Positions 1 to 5,397 of a stretch of DNA of 5,397 nt are shown here, in pieces. Under the pieces are notes generated by a model. That model saw only the letters and a program-made list of their open reading frames with translations. It searched no databases and was not told the origin of the DNA. Source of the DNA: an uncultured bacterium (GTDB lineage: Bacteria > Chloroflexota > Anaerolineae > JACIWP01); the NCBI GenBank assembly GCA_903872005.1, contig CAIQJD010001000.1, forward strand, positions 1 to 5,397. Direction: 5' to 3'. Position 1 is the first letter of the stretch. The number at the start of each line of letters is the position of its first letter. Position numbers and translations under genes: made by a program.

Positions 1-506
1 CGCTGCTCGCCGGCCGCTTCGACCTCATCATCTCGGCCTTGCCGGTGGATTTCACCTGGACGAAGGACATTCACTATTCGCCGGCCTACTTCGAGGCCGG
101 CCTGGTCTTAGTGACGCGCGCCGAATTGGCGACGCAGATTCAGGGCGCGCCAGACTTGGCCGGCCGTAGCGCGGCCATCGAATGGGGATCAGAGGGCGAC
201 GCCTACGGCCGACAACTGGCCCGCCGGCTGGGCACCCTGACCCTCAAGCCCTATCAGACGCCGGCCGAGGCCCTGGACGCACTCTTGCGTGGCGAGGCTG
301 ATGCCGCCCTGGTGGATGCCATCTCGGCCTATCAGTACCTGCGCGGGCACGCCGGCGCGCAGATCGTCGGCCCCCCGCTGACCCAGGCCAGCTACGCCAT
401 CGCCGTGCGCCAGACCAGTCCGACCCTGGCAAAGAATGTAGATCGCGCCTTACGCCAATTGAAGACCGATGGCCGGCTCGATGCCCTGATCCAGAAGTGG
501 CTGTGA
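1..506 (+). CDS. Solute-binding protein of amino-acid-type ABC transporter (SBP_bac_3), 5' truncated
   Basis: This is the C-terminal part (about 167 residues, read from base 3) of an extracytoplasmic solute-binding protein that would capture a small solute and deliver it to an ABC permease. The 5' end, including any signal peptide or lipobox, lies outside the window. Family marks are the lobe-1 stretch GRFDLIISALPV at the left edge, the FEAGLVLV strand, and LAGRSAAIEWGSEGDAYG, the counterpart of the usual 'L.GK.VgvqkGttge' segment. The GEADAALVDAISAYQYL strand carries the expected second-lobe aspartate, and the end is typical of the fold (DRALRQLKTDGRLDALIQKWL, TGA at 504-506). In an ungapped alignment with the usual 'ITPER..vDFS' motif, the arginine that binds the ligand carboxylate is Trp (codon 57-59), so the ligand may not be a standard amino acid. 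Internal in-frame TTG or ATG codons are not the real start, because the reading frame is open and homologous to the left edge. No permease or ATPase gene is in view. Family call is firm; substrate is unknown. Confidence 0.88.
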   Translation, partial: LLAGRFDLIISALPVDFTWTKDIHYSPAYFEAGLVLVTRAELATQIQGAPDLAGRSAAIEWGSEGDAYGRQLARRLGTLTLKPYQTPAEALDALLRGEADAALVDAISAYQYLRGHAGAQIVGPPLTQASYAIAVRQTSPTLAKNVDRALRQLKTDGRLDALIQKWL

Positions 507-533
507 GCGCGGCCGACGCCGGCAGATACACAC

Positions 534-539
534 GAGGAG
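534..539 (+). promoter_or_regulatory. Ribosome binding site of trmD
   Basis: GAGGAG lies 6 nt before the ATG at 546 and 12 nt before a second in-frame ATG at 552 (Met-Gly-Met). The spacing favours 546 as the start. The site sits in the 39-nt gap after the solute-binding protein gene. No promoter is obvious in that gap, so trmD may be read through from upstream. Confidence 0.7.
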
Positions 540-545
540 CGCCGT

Positions 546-1280
546 ATGGGCATGCAGTTCGACATCATCACGATCTTCCCCGAAGCCTTCGAGGGCATCT
601 TTTCCGTCGGCATGGTACGCAAGGCGCGACAGGCCGGCCTGGCGAACATCGCCATCCACAATCTGCGCGACTTCACCGACGACCGGCATCATACCACCGA
701 TGATACGCCCTACGGGGGCGGCGGCGGCATGGTGATGAAGCCGGAACCGCTCTTCCGCGCCGTGGAGAGCCTGAATATGGCCGGCGATCCGATCATCCTG
801 CTGACGCCCCAGGGCCGGCTCTTCACCCATGCCGTGGCGCGCGAATTGGCCGGCCGGCGCCGGCTGGCGCTCATCTGTGGCCGCTACGAAGGCATTGACG
901 AGCGCGTGCATCAATACCTGGCGACCGATGAGATTTCGCTGGGAGATTTCGTCCTCAGCGGCGGGGAAATTGCCGCCATGGCCATCGTGGAGGCGACCAT
1001 TCGGATGCTGCCCGGCGTCCTGGGCGACCCCGGCGCGACCTTCGAGGATTCTCACGCCGAGAGCGGCCTGCTGGAATACCCGCAGTATACACGCCCGCCG
1101 GTCTTTCGCGGCCATGCCGCGCCGGCCGAGCTGCTGTCGGGCAACCACGCCGAGATCGTGCGCTGGCGCCGGCGGCAAGCCCTGCAGCGCACCCTGGCGC
1201 GCCGGCCCGACCTGCTGGAGAAGGCGCAGCTCCATGAAGAAGACCGGCGGGTTCTGGCCGAGCTGCGCGAGGCTACTTGA
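546..1280 (+). CDS. trmD: tRNA (guanine-N1-)-methyltransferase TrmD
   Basis: TrmD is a cytoplasmic SPOUT-class enzyme that transfers a methyl group from S-adenosylmethionine to N1 of G37 next to the anticodon, preventing +1 frameshifting. The 244-residue protein is close to the usual full length. Visible signatures are the N-terminal [26 protein letters not shown] (residues 52-68), LTPQGRLF (86-93), and the trefoil-knot cofactor pocket [11 protein letters not shown] (111-121) with [13 protein letters not shown] (129-141). Arg153 (in IRMLPG) and Asp168 (in FEDSH) match the arginine/aspartate pair known to act in catalysis in characterised TrmD. The C-terminal helical tRNA-binding part (about 175-244) is complete. 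The start at 546 has GAGGAG 6 nt upstream. Unlike the classic rpsP-rimM-trmD-rplS order, the upstream neighbour is a transporter protein and the downstream gene is convergent. The last 8 bases overlap the 3' end of the minus-strand DUF364 gene. The call is essentially certain. Confidence 0.98.
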   Translation: MGMQFDIITIFPEAFEGIFSVGMVRKARQAGLANIAIHNLRDFTDDRHHTTDDTPYGGGGGMVMKPEPLFRAVESLNMAGDPIILLTPQGRLFTHAVARELAGRRRLALICGRYEGIDERVHQYLATDEISLGDFVLSGGEIAAMAIVEATIRMLPGVLGDPGATFEDSHAESGLLEYPQYTRPPVFRGHAAPAELLSGNHAEIVRWRRRQALQRTLARRPDLLEKAQLHEEDRRVLAELREAT

Positions 1281-2046
1281 GCATCAACACCGGCCGCTTG
1301 CCAGGCAGCTTGCGGAAGCCCGCGCCGGCCGCGATCCCCTGCATCAGCGCCGCCGGATCATCCACGACGGTGCCGGCAATGGCATCCACGCCGAAGTCGA
1401 ACAACAGCGGCATCAGCGGCGTCGTCCCGCCCAGCAAGACCACATACGCATCCGGCCGGCAGAGCGCCGCCAGCGCGTCGAAGGAGCCGTTGATCAACGT
1501 GACGCCGGTGATGCCCACCACGTCCGCCTGCGGTAAGATGACGCCGGCTTGATCGGCCGGCAGATCGCCGGGATGCGGAAAAAGCTCCAACACCCAAAGT
1601 TGCCGGGCGGCCGCCCGCAGCTCCTCAGTGAACGGGAAATGCCCGATCATCGCCAGAGAACGCCCCCGGGCGTGCTGGATGAGGAGATCGCGCGCATTTA
1701 GCTCTTGACAGCGGCTCAAGTCCGGCTCGATGAGCGAATTGACCGCCGCCATGCCCACAGCCGCCCGCAAATTCGCCTCAGCGTCTTCCGCGGCATGTAC
1801 ACCGGCATCCAGCGCCCAGCGCGCGACCGCGCCGGCCGGCAGACCGATCACGCGCGGCGCCAGCGCAGCATCGCCCTCGCCCTCCGCGTCGCAATGCCCT
1901 CGATGGGGCGTTGAGGCCAGGCCACACCGTTTGCTGACCACGGCCGTCCAATGCGGCCCAACGCGCGCCGCCGAGATCGCCGCGCCCGAATCTGCGGCCA
2001 GCGCATCCAGGATCGCGGTCAGCGCCCTATTGGCAGATGGCGACAT
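1273..2046 (-). CDS. DUF4213/DUF364 protein, putative heavy-metal-chelation family
   Basis: This 257-residue cytoplasmic protein has two recognisable parts. The N-terminal DUF4213-like region (about 1-105) contains HWTAVV (32-37), CGLAST (41-46) and [11 protein letters not shown] (98-108). The C-terminal DUF364 Rossmann-like domain (about 110-250) contains LAMIGHFPF (131-139), [17 protein letters not shown] (174-190), [19 protein letters not shown] (203-221) and AGTVVDD (224-230). Pfam labels both as putative heavy-metal chelation on structural and genomic grounds. No reaction is established to my knowledge, so I do not assign one. A Cys/His-rich patch (C41, H48, H51, C52) could bind metal, which is inference. 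ATG 2046 is chosen because GGAGGA stands 5 nt upstream. The frame stays open to 2136, but that would overlap the HAD gene by about 90 nt. It follows the HAD gene after one base, so the two are almost surely co-transcribed and translationally coupled. Its stop lies inside the end of trmD. Confidence 0.88.
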   Translation of the reverse strand: MSPSANRALTAILDALAADSGAAISAARVGPHWTAVVSKRCGLASTPHRGHCDAEGEGDAALAPRVIGLPAGAVARWALDAGVHAAEDAEANLRAAVGMAAVNSLIEPDLSRCQELNARDLLIQHARGRSLAMIGHFPFTEELRAAARQLWVLELFPHPGDLPADQAGVILPQADVVGITGVTLINGSFDALAALCRPDAYVVLLGGTTPLMPLLFDFGVDAIAGTVVDDPAALMQGIAAGAGFRKLPGKRPVLMLK

Positions 2047-2047
2047 G

Positions 2048-2815
2048 CTATTCCTCCAACAGCTCTGCGCCAATGCCCAGCGCCTGTATCGAGTCGAGAA
2101 CCACATCGGCGAAAGGCTCCAGGTCGGCGCGCCCACTGACGCCCGTGATCACGCCCACACAGCCGGCCACGCCGGCCGCCCGGCCAGCCAGCATATCGGT
2201 CGGCGCATCCCCCACCATCAGCGCCCGCGCCGGCGGGACGCCGATCTGCCGGCAGAGGGCCAGCAGGCTATCCGGGGCCGGCTTCAGCGCCACGCCATCA
2301 TCCGCGCAGGCCATCCCATCCACCAGCGCGCCGATGCCAATCAGGGCCAGCATCTTCGCCGTCATGTCGCGCACGTCGGTCGTCGCCACGCCGATGCTCA
2401 GGCCGGCGCGACGCATGCGCCCCAACAGGCCGGCCACATCACCGATGGGGAAGACCAGCGTTTCCAGCGCCGGCCAACGCTCGACAGCCGTTATCTCCAT
2501 CGCCCGCTGCTGCGCCACGTCCCACGCCCAGCCGCGCCGATAGAGCGCCAGCATCATGATCACGCGCATCTCTTCATAGGTTGCCAACGCCAGCGGCCCA
2601 CGCGGGTCCATGTTCAGCCCCGCCGGGTCGGTCCCCATGTCGGCGTAGAGAGCGCGAACGAAGTCCTCGTCGCCGCCGGCCGCTTCAGCCAGGGCATCCA
2701 CCTGTTGGCGCAAGATGCGCGCCCACATCGCGCGAAAGTCGAACAGGGTCCCATCCTTGTCGAAGATGACCAGGTCCACCTCATAGCGGCGCCGGCCGGC
2801 CCACACTGTCGCCAT
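2048..2815 (-). CDS. HAD-superfamily hydrolase, Gph-like phosphatase
   Basis: This is a 255-residue cytoplasmic phosphatase-like protein of the haloacid dehalogenase superfamily, in the subgroup that includes phosphoglycolate phosphatase. All four catalytic motifs are present. Motif I is FDKDGTLF, with nucleophile Asp19 and acid/base Asp21. Motif II is VATTD (143-147). Motif III is Lys178 in LKPAPD. Motif IV is VGDAPTDM (201-208), with Asp203 and Asp207 for Mg2+. A helical C1-type cap lies at about 25-120 and should set specificity. The cap is divergent enough that the substrate cannot be named. ATG 2815 is chosen because GAGGTG stands 5 nt upstream and the protein starts 18 residues before motif I. 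A GTG two codons earlier would fall inside that ribosome site, and the long upstream open frame is antisense to birA. The stop codon TAG ends one base before the ATG of the DUF364 gene, and its last codons (GAG GAA) form part of that gene's ribosome site. Family is certain; the exact role is open. Confidence 0.93.
   Translation of the reverse strand: MATVWAGRRRYEVDLVIFDKDGTLFDFRAMWARILRQQVDALAEAAGGDEDFVRALYADMGTDPAGLNMDPRGPLALATYEEMRVIMMLALYRRGWAWDVAQQRAMEITAVERWPALETLVFPIGDVAGLLGRMRRAGLSIGVATTDVRDMTAKMLALIGIGALVDGMACADDGVALKPAPDSLLALCRQIGVPPARALMVGDAPTDMLAGRAAGVAGCVGVITGVSGRADLEPFADVVLDSIQALGIGAELLEE
2052..2057 (-). promoter_or_regulatory. Shine-Dalgarno of the DUF364 gene, inside the HAD gene end
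   Basis: Read on the minus strand, GGAGGA is followed by ATAGC and then ATG (2046-2044). The motif overlaps the last two sense codons of the HAD gene, and the HAD stop TAG occupies 2050-2048. This fixes the DUF364 start and points to ribosome re-initiation or coupled translation. Confidence 0.8.
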
Positions 2816-2816
2816 A

Positions 2817-2845
2817 TCCACACCTCGCCCCTCGTATGGTATAAT
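2817..2845 (+). promoter_or_regulatory. Extended -10 promoter for birA
   Basis: A perfect TATAAT at 2840-2845 is preceded by TGG at 2837-2839, giving an extended -10 (TGnTATAAT). With 17-bp spacing the -35 is TCCACA (2817-2822), 4 of 6 matches to TTGACA. The predicted transcript start is about 2852, leaving a leader of about 40 nt before the birA ATG at 2892. This is the only clear housekeeping sigma promoter I can find in the window. The -35 lies over the start and ribosome site region of the divergent HAD gene, so the two genes share this control region. Confidence 0.75.
2821..2826 (-). promoter_or_regulatory. Shine-Dalgarno of the HAD gene
   Basis: GAGGTG on the minus strand lies 5 nt before ATG 2815-2813. 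It contains the first base of an in-frame GTG (2821-2819), which argues against that GTG as the start. Confidence 0.65.
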
Positions 2846-2846
2846 A
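2841..2846 (-). promoter_or_regulatory. Candidate -10 element for the HAD-DUF364 unit
   Basis: The complement of the birA -10 reads TATTAT, 5 of 6 matches to TATAAT. It would start transcription near 2834, about 19 nt before the HAD ATG at 2815. No good -35 is seen at the matching distance (CAGGAA at 2869-2864). It is plausible because the HAD-DUF364 unit needs a promoter in this 76-bp gap and no better candidate exists. Confidence 0.45.
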
Positions 2847-2891
2847 CGCCCGTCGCTGGGACTTTCCTGAGTCTCCCGAAGAGAGAAAGCC

Positions 2892-3728
2892 ATGACTGTG
2901 CTTGACGAACCCTGGGACGCCGCTGCCATCCAGGCCGACCTGTCCACCATCGCCCTGGGACATCCGACGCGCTTCTTCGCCAGCATCGGCTCGACCAATG
3001 ATGAAGCCAAACGCATAGCGCTGGCCGGCGCGCCGCATGGCACGCTCCTGGTCGCCGACGCCCAGACCGCCGGCCGCGGCCGACAGAATCGGCGCTGGAT
3101 CGCGCCGGCGGGGAGCGCCCTGCTCCTCTCCCTCATCCTGCGCCCGCCGCTGCCGGCAGCCCAGACCGGCCGGCTGACCATGATCTGCGGCCTGGCCGCG
3201 GCCGACGCCATCACGGAAGTCGCCGGCGTGCAGCCCGGCCTCAAATGGCCCAACGACCTCCTGTTTGGGGACCGCAAAGTGGCCGGCATCCTCACCGAGA
3301 TGGCGACCCTGGGCGAGAAACTGGACTTCGTCATCGTCGGCATCGGCATCAACGTGAACGCCTCGCCGGCGCTGTCCCTGCCAGACCAGGACGCACGCGC
3401 CCTGCAACAGGACCCTTCTCTCACGGATCTGCCGGCCGAAGCAACTTGCATCGCCGAACAGGTCGGCCGCCTCATCTCCCGCCTGGCGCTCCTGCGCCGT
3501 TTCCTCATCTTGTTGGAAGCCCGCTATGCCGCCCTGCTGGCCGGCGCCTCACCACACGCCGAATGGGCCGGCCGGCTGAGCATCCTGGGGCGGCGCGTCC
3601 GTCTCACTTTCGACCATCAAACCCAGGAAGGCATCGCGATCGGGGTAAACGCGGATGGAGCCATCATCATCGAGGATGCCGCCGGCGCGCGCCGCGCCAT
3701 CCTGGCCGGCGCGCTTGCCGTGCTGTGA
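2892..3728 (+). CDS. birA: Biotin-[acetyl-CoA-carboxylase] ligase, monofunctional (class I)
   Basis: This cytoplasmic enzyme makes biotinyl-AMP from biotin and ATP, then attaches biotin to a lysine of biotin-carrier proteins such as that of acetyl-CoA carboxylase. The 278-residue protein shows GSTND (33-37), the biotin/AMP loop GRGRQNRRW (61-69), LKWPNDLLF (117-125) with Lys118 of the catalytic KWPND motif, KVAGILTEM (129-137) and VGIGINVN (149-156). A small SH3-like C-terminal domain follows at about 227-277. The N-terminal wing-helix domain of the Escherichia coli-type bifunctional BirA is absent, since only about 28 residues precede the catalytic core. It is therefore not expected to act as a DNA-binding repressor. 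In the GRGRxG motif the final Gly is Asn, a position I recall as variable in the family. The start at 2892 has a modest GAGAG 6 nt upstream and is the first ATG after the TATAAT promoter. It is divergent from the HAD gene and converges on plsC with a 17-bp gap. Confidence is very high. Confidence 0.97.
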   Translation: MTVLDEPWDAAAIQADLSTIALGHPTRFFASIGSTNDEAKRIALAGAPHGTLLVADAQTAGRGRQNRRWIAPAGSALLLSLILRPPLPAAQTGRLTMICGLAAADAITEVAGVQPGLKWPNDLLFGDRKVAGILTEMATLGEKLDFVIVGIGINVNASPALSLPDQDARALQQDPSLTDLPAEATCIAEQVGRLISRLALLRRFLILLEARYAALLAGASPHAEWAGRLSILGRRVRLTFDHQTQEGIAIGVNADGAIIIEDAAGARRAILAGALAVL

Positions 3729-3745
3729 TTGGAGAGGGCCGCGAC

Positions 3746-4477
3746 TCAGAAGTTCCAGGTATCGCCGGCTTGCGCCTGCTCGCGCGTCTCCCCGTGCGCC
3801 GAGTATACGCCATGCGTTTCGCTGGGGATCAAATCAGCGATATGGCGCATGATGTCATCGCCGATCGCATCGAGTTGCTTGCGATGCGCCGGCCCCCCCT
3901 CATCGCTCACGTGATATGGGCCAAAGAGCTTCCCGACCCGCACCGTGACCGCCGCCCGGTTTCCCTTGCGTAAGCGCGGCAAAATCTGCGGCGTGCCCTC
4001 GATGCCCAGGGGTAAGATCGGACACCCCACGCGCGCCGCCAGGAAGGCCGCGCCCGGCCGCGCCCGGCGCAGGTAGGCGACATTGGACTGCCCTTCGGGG
4101 AAAATGCCCAGAATGCCGCCGGCTTTCAGCACCGACTCGCCAGCCACCAGCGCCTCGCGCCGGCCGGTGCCCCGATGCACAGGGATCACACCATAAGAGC
4201 GCGCAATCCACTTCACCTGCTCCGGCGCATTGGGCATCACCGCGCCCCCGATCATTTCAATGGGCCAGGGCACGATCCCAATCAGCAGGGCCGGGTCCGC
4301 GAAGTTGAAGTGATTGGCGACCACGAGGAGCGGCCCCTGGCGGGGGTAATTCTCTTTGCCCTCGATTTTCAATCTGGTGATCGTGTTGAAAGCGAAGGCG
4401 CTGATGGCATGCCACAGCCGGCGAATCACCCGGCGACGCGGCCACGGGTACTTCTTCTTGATCTCTTCGTCTTCCAT
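3746..4477 (-). CDS. PlsC-like 1-acyl-sn-glycerol-3-phosphate acyltransferase family protein
   Basis: This 243-residue protein belongs to the lysophospholipid acyltransferase (PlsC) superfamily. Characterised members acylate lysophosphatidic acid to phosphatidic acid at the inner membrane face. Acyltransferase motif I is intact: NHFNFAD (55-61), with catalytic His56 and Asp61 in the HX4D spacing. Motif II is GVIPVHRG (96-103), motif III is FPEG (126-129), and motif IV is LPLGIEGT (155-162). After FPEG the sequence is QSN rather than the common TRS, so the arginine often found there is missing. A basic N-terminal stretch (KKKYPWPRRRVIRR) and a short apolar helix (about 22-33) may hold it on the membrane. 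The start ATG 4477 has AGGAG 7 nt upstream. It follows mfd after 24 nt on the same strand and probably shares its transcript. The last 20 or so residues look non-conserved and polar. It could act on a lysolipid other than LPA, so I give no gene symbol. Confidence 0.9.
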   Translation of the reverse strand: MEDEEIKKKYPWPRRRVIRRLWHAISAFAFNTITRLKIEGKENYPRQGPLLVVANHFNFADPALLIGIVPWPIEMIGGAVMPNAPEQVKWIARSYGVIPVHRGTGRREALVAGESVLKAGGILGIFPEGQSNVAYLRRARPGAAFLAARVGCPILPLGIEGTPQILPRLRKGNRAAVTVRVGKLFGPYHVSDEGGPAHRKQLDAIGDDIMRHIADLIPSETHGVYSAHGETREQAQAGDTWNF

Positions 4478-4501
4478 ATCCCTGCTCCTGTGCGACAGAC
4501 T

Positions 4502-5397
4502 CTATCCGCCGGCCGCAGCCAACTCCGCCAGAATCTGCGGCAGTGCGCTCTTCCATGCCTGCTCTTCATCCGCCGGCAACCAGATCTGCCGGCGCGCCAC
4601 GCGGGCGCGGCTCCCCAGCTTCACCTGCAACGCATCGCGGTTCATCCGTTCCAGCCCCGGCGCGCGAATCACGATCTGCCCCTCCTCGCGCACGATGGCC
4701 GGCAAGCCCAATTGCAGAGTCGTGGCCTTGATCCGCAACTGGTATAGCAAGTTTTCCACTTCTTCCGGCGGCTGCCCGAACCGATCCCGCAGCTCGGCAG
4801 CCATCTCTTCCACTTCCTCCAGCGTGGTGATGGCAGCCAGCCGGCGATACAGTTGCAGGCGCAGCGATTCCTCAGCCATGTAGTGCGTGGGGATATAGGC
4901 CGCCAGGGGCAAATCAATCAGCGGCAACGGCTGATCGGCGCCGATGGGAATTTCCGGGGCCGGCGGCCGGCGCCAACCATTCCCCTCGCCAGGCGGCGGC
5001 TCAACCTTCCCTTCACGCAGCTCGCGCACGGCCTGGGCCAAAAGGCGCGAATACATGTCCAGCCCGACGGCAGCAATATGTCCATGCTGCCGCTCGCCGA
5101 GGAGATCGCCGGCGCCGCGAATCTCCAGGTCTTCCATGGCAATGCGGAAGCCGGCGCCCAACTCATTCGCCTCCATGATCGCTTCGAGCCGGCGGCGAGC
5201 AATCTCGCTCAACGGCGTGTGCTTATCATATAGAAGATAGGCGTACGCCCGCACCGCGCTACGCCCTACCCGCCCACGCAACTGATAGAGTTGCGACAGG
5301 CCAAAATGATCGGCCTGATTGATGATAATGGTATTCACATTCGGGATGTCAATGCCGCTCTCAATGATCGTCGTGCAGACCAGCACGTCGAACTCGC
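4502..5397 (-). CDS. mfd: Transcription-repair coupling factor Mfd, C-terminal part (5' end outside window)
   Basis: Mfd is a superfamily 2 DNA translocase that removes RNA polymerase stalled at lesions and recruits UvrA. About 297 C-terminal residues are visible. The frame is open to the right edge (EFDVLVCTTII), so the in-frame GTG at 5386 is internal. Helicase motif V (TTIIESGIDIPN) and motif VI (QLYQLRGRVGRS, about 5255-5291) are present. The translocation (TRG) region follows, with ELGAGF and MEDLEIRGAGDLLGERQHG, which in Mfd and RecG couples ATP use to DNA movement. A Pro/Gly-rich linker comes next, then the C-terminal TRCF regulatory domain beginning near PLIDLPLAAYIP and EESLRLQLYRRLA. 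The end at TAG 4504-4502 is natural. RecG shares the motor motifs but lacks this TRCF domain, which decides the call. It is upstream of, and probably co-transcribed with, the plsC-like gene. Confidence 0.96.
   Translation of the reverse strand, partial: EFDVLVCTTIIESGIDIPNVNTIIINQADHFGLSQLYQLRGRVGRSAVRAYAYLLYDKHTPLSEIARRRLEAIMEANELGAGFRIAMEDLEIRGAGDLLGERQHGHIAAVGLDMYSRLLAQAVRELREGKVEPPPGEGNGWRRPPAPEIPIGADQPLPLIDLPLAAYIPTHYMAEESLRLQLYRRLAAITTLEEVEEMAAELRDRFGQPPEEVENLLYQLRIKATTLQLGLPAIVREEGQIVIRAPGLERMNRDALQVKLGSRARVARRQIWLPADEEQAWKSALPQILAELAAAGG

Larger units (their letters stand above)
1..5397. repeat. Highly iterated palindrome GCCGGC, dispersed
   Basis: By eye I count about 65 copies of GCCGGC across the window, roughly one per 80 bp. 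About six would be expected from independent bases at 65% GC. Copies occur in genes on both strands and in all codon phases: GCC-GGC (Ala-Gly), x-CCG-GCx (Pro-Ala) and xGC-CGG-C (Gly/Arg-Arg). At least one lies in non-coding DNA (518-523). Overlapping clusters occur, for example 849-864 (three copies) and 1831-1840 (two). The other short gaps contain none. The count is manual and may be off by several. Confidence 0.7.

Noticed and set aside
507..545. Small hairpin GCCG-ACGC-CGGC after the solute-binding protein gene
   Set aside because: A four-base-pair stem without a U-run is too weak for a terminator and follows from the abundance of GCCGGC.
450..1235. 261-codon minus-strand open frame opposite trmD
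   Set aside because: It lies wholly antisense to the certain trmD gene and has no recognisable motif or good ribosome site.
2858..2877. Imperfect hairpin in the birA leader (GGGACT with AGTC-T-CCC, 6-nt loop)
   Set aside because: The stem is short and bulged, with no U-run, so it is not a terminator. It does not match any riboswitch I know and could arise by chance.
2816..2891. BirA operator (bio-type repressor site) controlling the divergent genes
   Set aside because: This biotin ligase lacks the DNA-binding domain, the neighbours are not biotin synthesis or transport genes, and no long inverted repeat is present.
1730..2905. 391-codon plus-strand open frame
   Set aside because: It is antisense to the HAD and DUF364 genes. 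Its product is a low-complexity Ala/Arg/Pro/His-rich string with no domain, a common artefact in GC-rich DNA.
2816..3508. Upstream open extension of the HAD reading frame
   Set aside because: It runs antisense through birA and is rich in Arg/Ser/Ala with no domain. The ATG at 2815 has a good ribosome site and lies just before HAD motif I.
4175..4883. Overlapping plus-strand open frames of 175-190 codons
   Set aside because: They are shadows of the mfd and plsC-like genes on the other strand, with no family features.

Overview
The window is a gene-dense stretch of high-GC (roughly 65% by eye) bacterial chromosome. It holds six protein genes, two of them cut by the window edges. I see no rRNA, tRNA, CRISPR array, insertion sequence or phage gene. 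Protein style and base composition suggest a Chloroflexota-like (Anaerolineae-type) bacterium. The main signs are the divergent Mfd and PlsC sequences, a stand-alone biotin ligase without a DNA-binding domain, and a very high density of the palindrome GCCGGC. The taxonomic call is inference only.

Layout, left to right. Bases 1-506 (+) are the 3' end of a periplasmic/lipoprotein-type solute-binding protein of the amino-acid ABC transporter family. It is followed after 39 nt by trmD (546-1280, +), the tRNA m1G37 methyltransferase. A convergent two-gene unit on the minus strand then reads from about 2834 leftwards: a HAD-family phosphatase (2048-2815) and a DUF4213/DUF364 protein (1273-2046). 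These two are separated by a single base, and the second overlaps the end of trmD by 8 bp. The 76-bp divergent gap 2816-2891 carries an extended -10 promoter (TGG-TATAAT) for birA on the plus strand. Its complement gives a near-consensus -10 (TATTAT) for the HAD/DUF364 unit. birA (2892-3728, +) is a monofunctional biotin-protein ligase. It converges, with a 17-bp gap, on a minus-strand pair entering from the right edge: the 3' part of mfd (4502-5397) followed 24 nt later by a plsC-like acyltransferase (3746-4477).

The window mixes housekeeping functions (tRNA modification, protein biotinylation needed for acetyl-CoA carboxylase, phospholipid acylation, transcription-coupled repair) with one poorly characterised unit (HAD plus DUF364). 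BirA and the PlsC-like protein both touch lipid synthesis but are convergent, so they are not one operon. Non-coding space is minimal: 39, 76, 17 and 24 bp. I found no convincing intrinsic terminator, even at the two convergent junctions.

I do not see a clear new biological system. The items most worth a second look are the GCCGGC palindrome density, the shared back-to-back promoter, the tightly coupled HAD-DUF364 pair, and the replaced ligand-binding arginine in the solute-binding protein.
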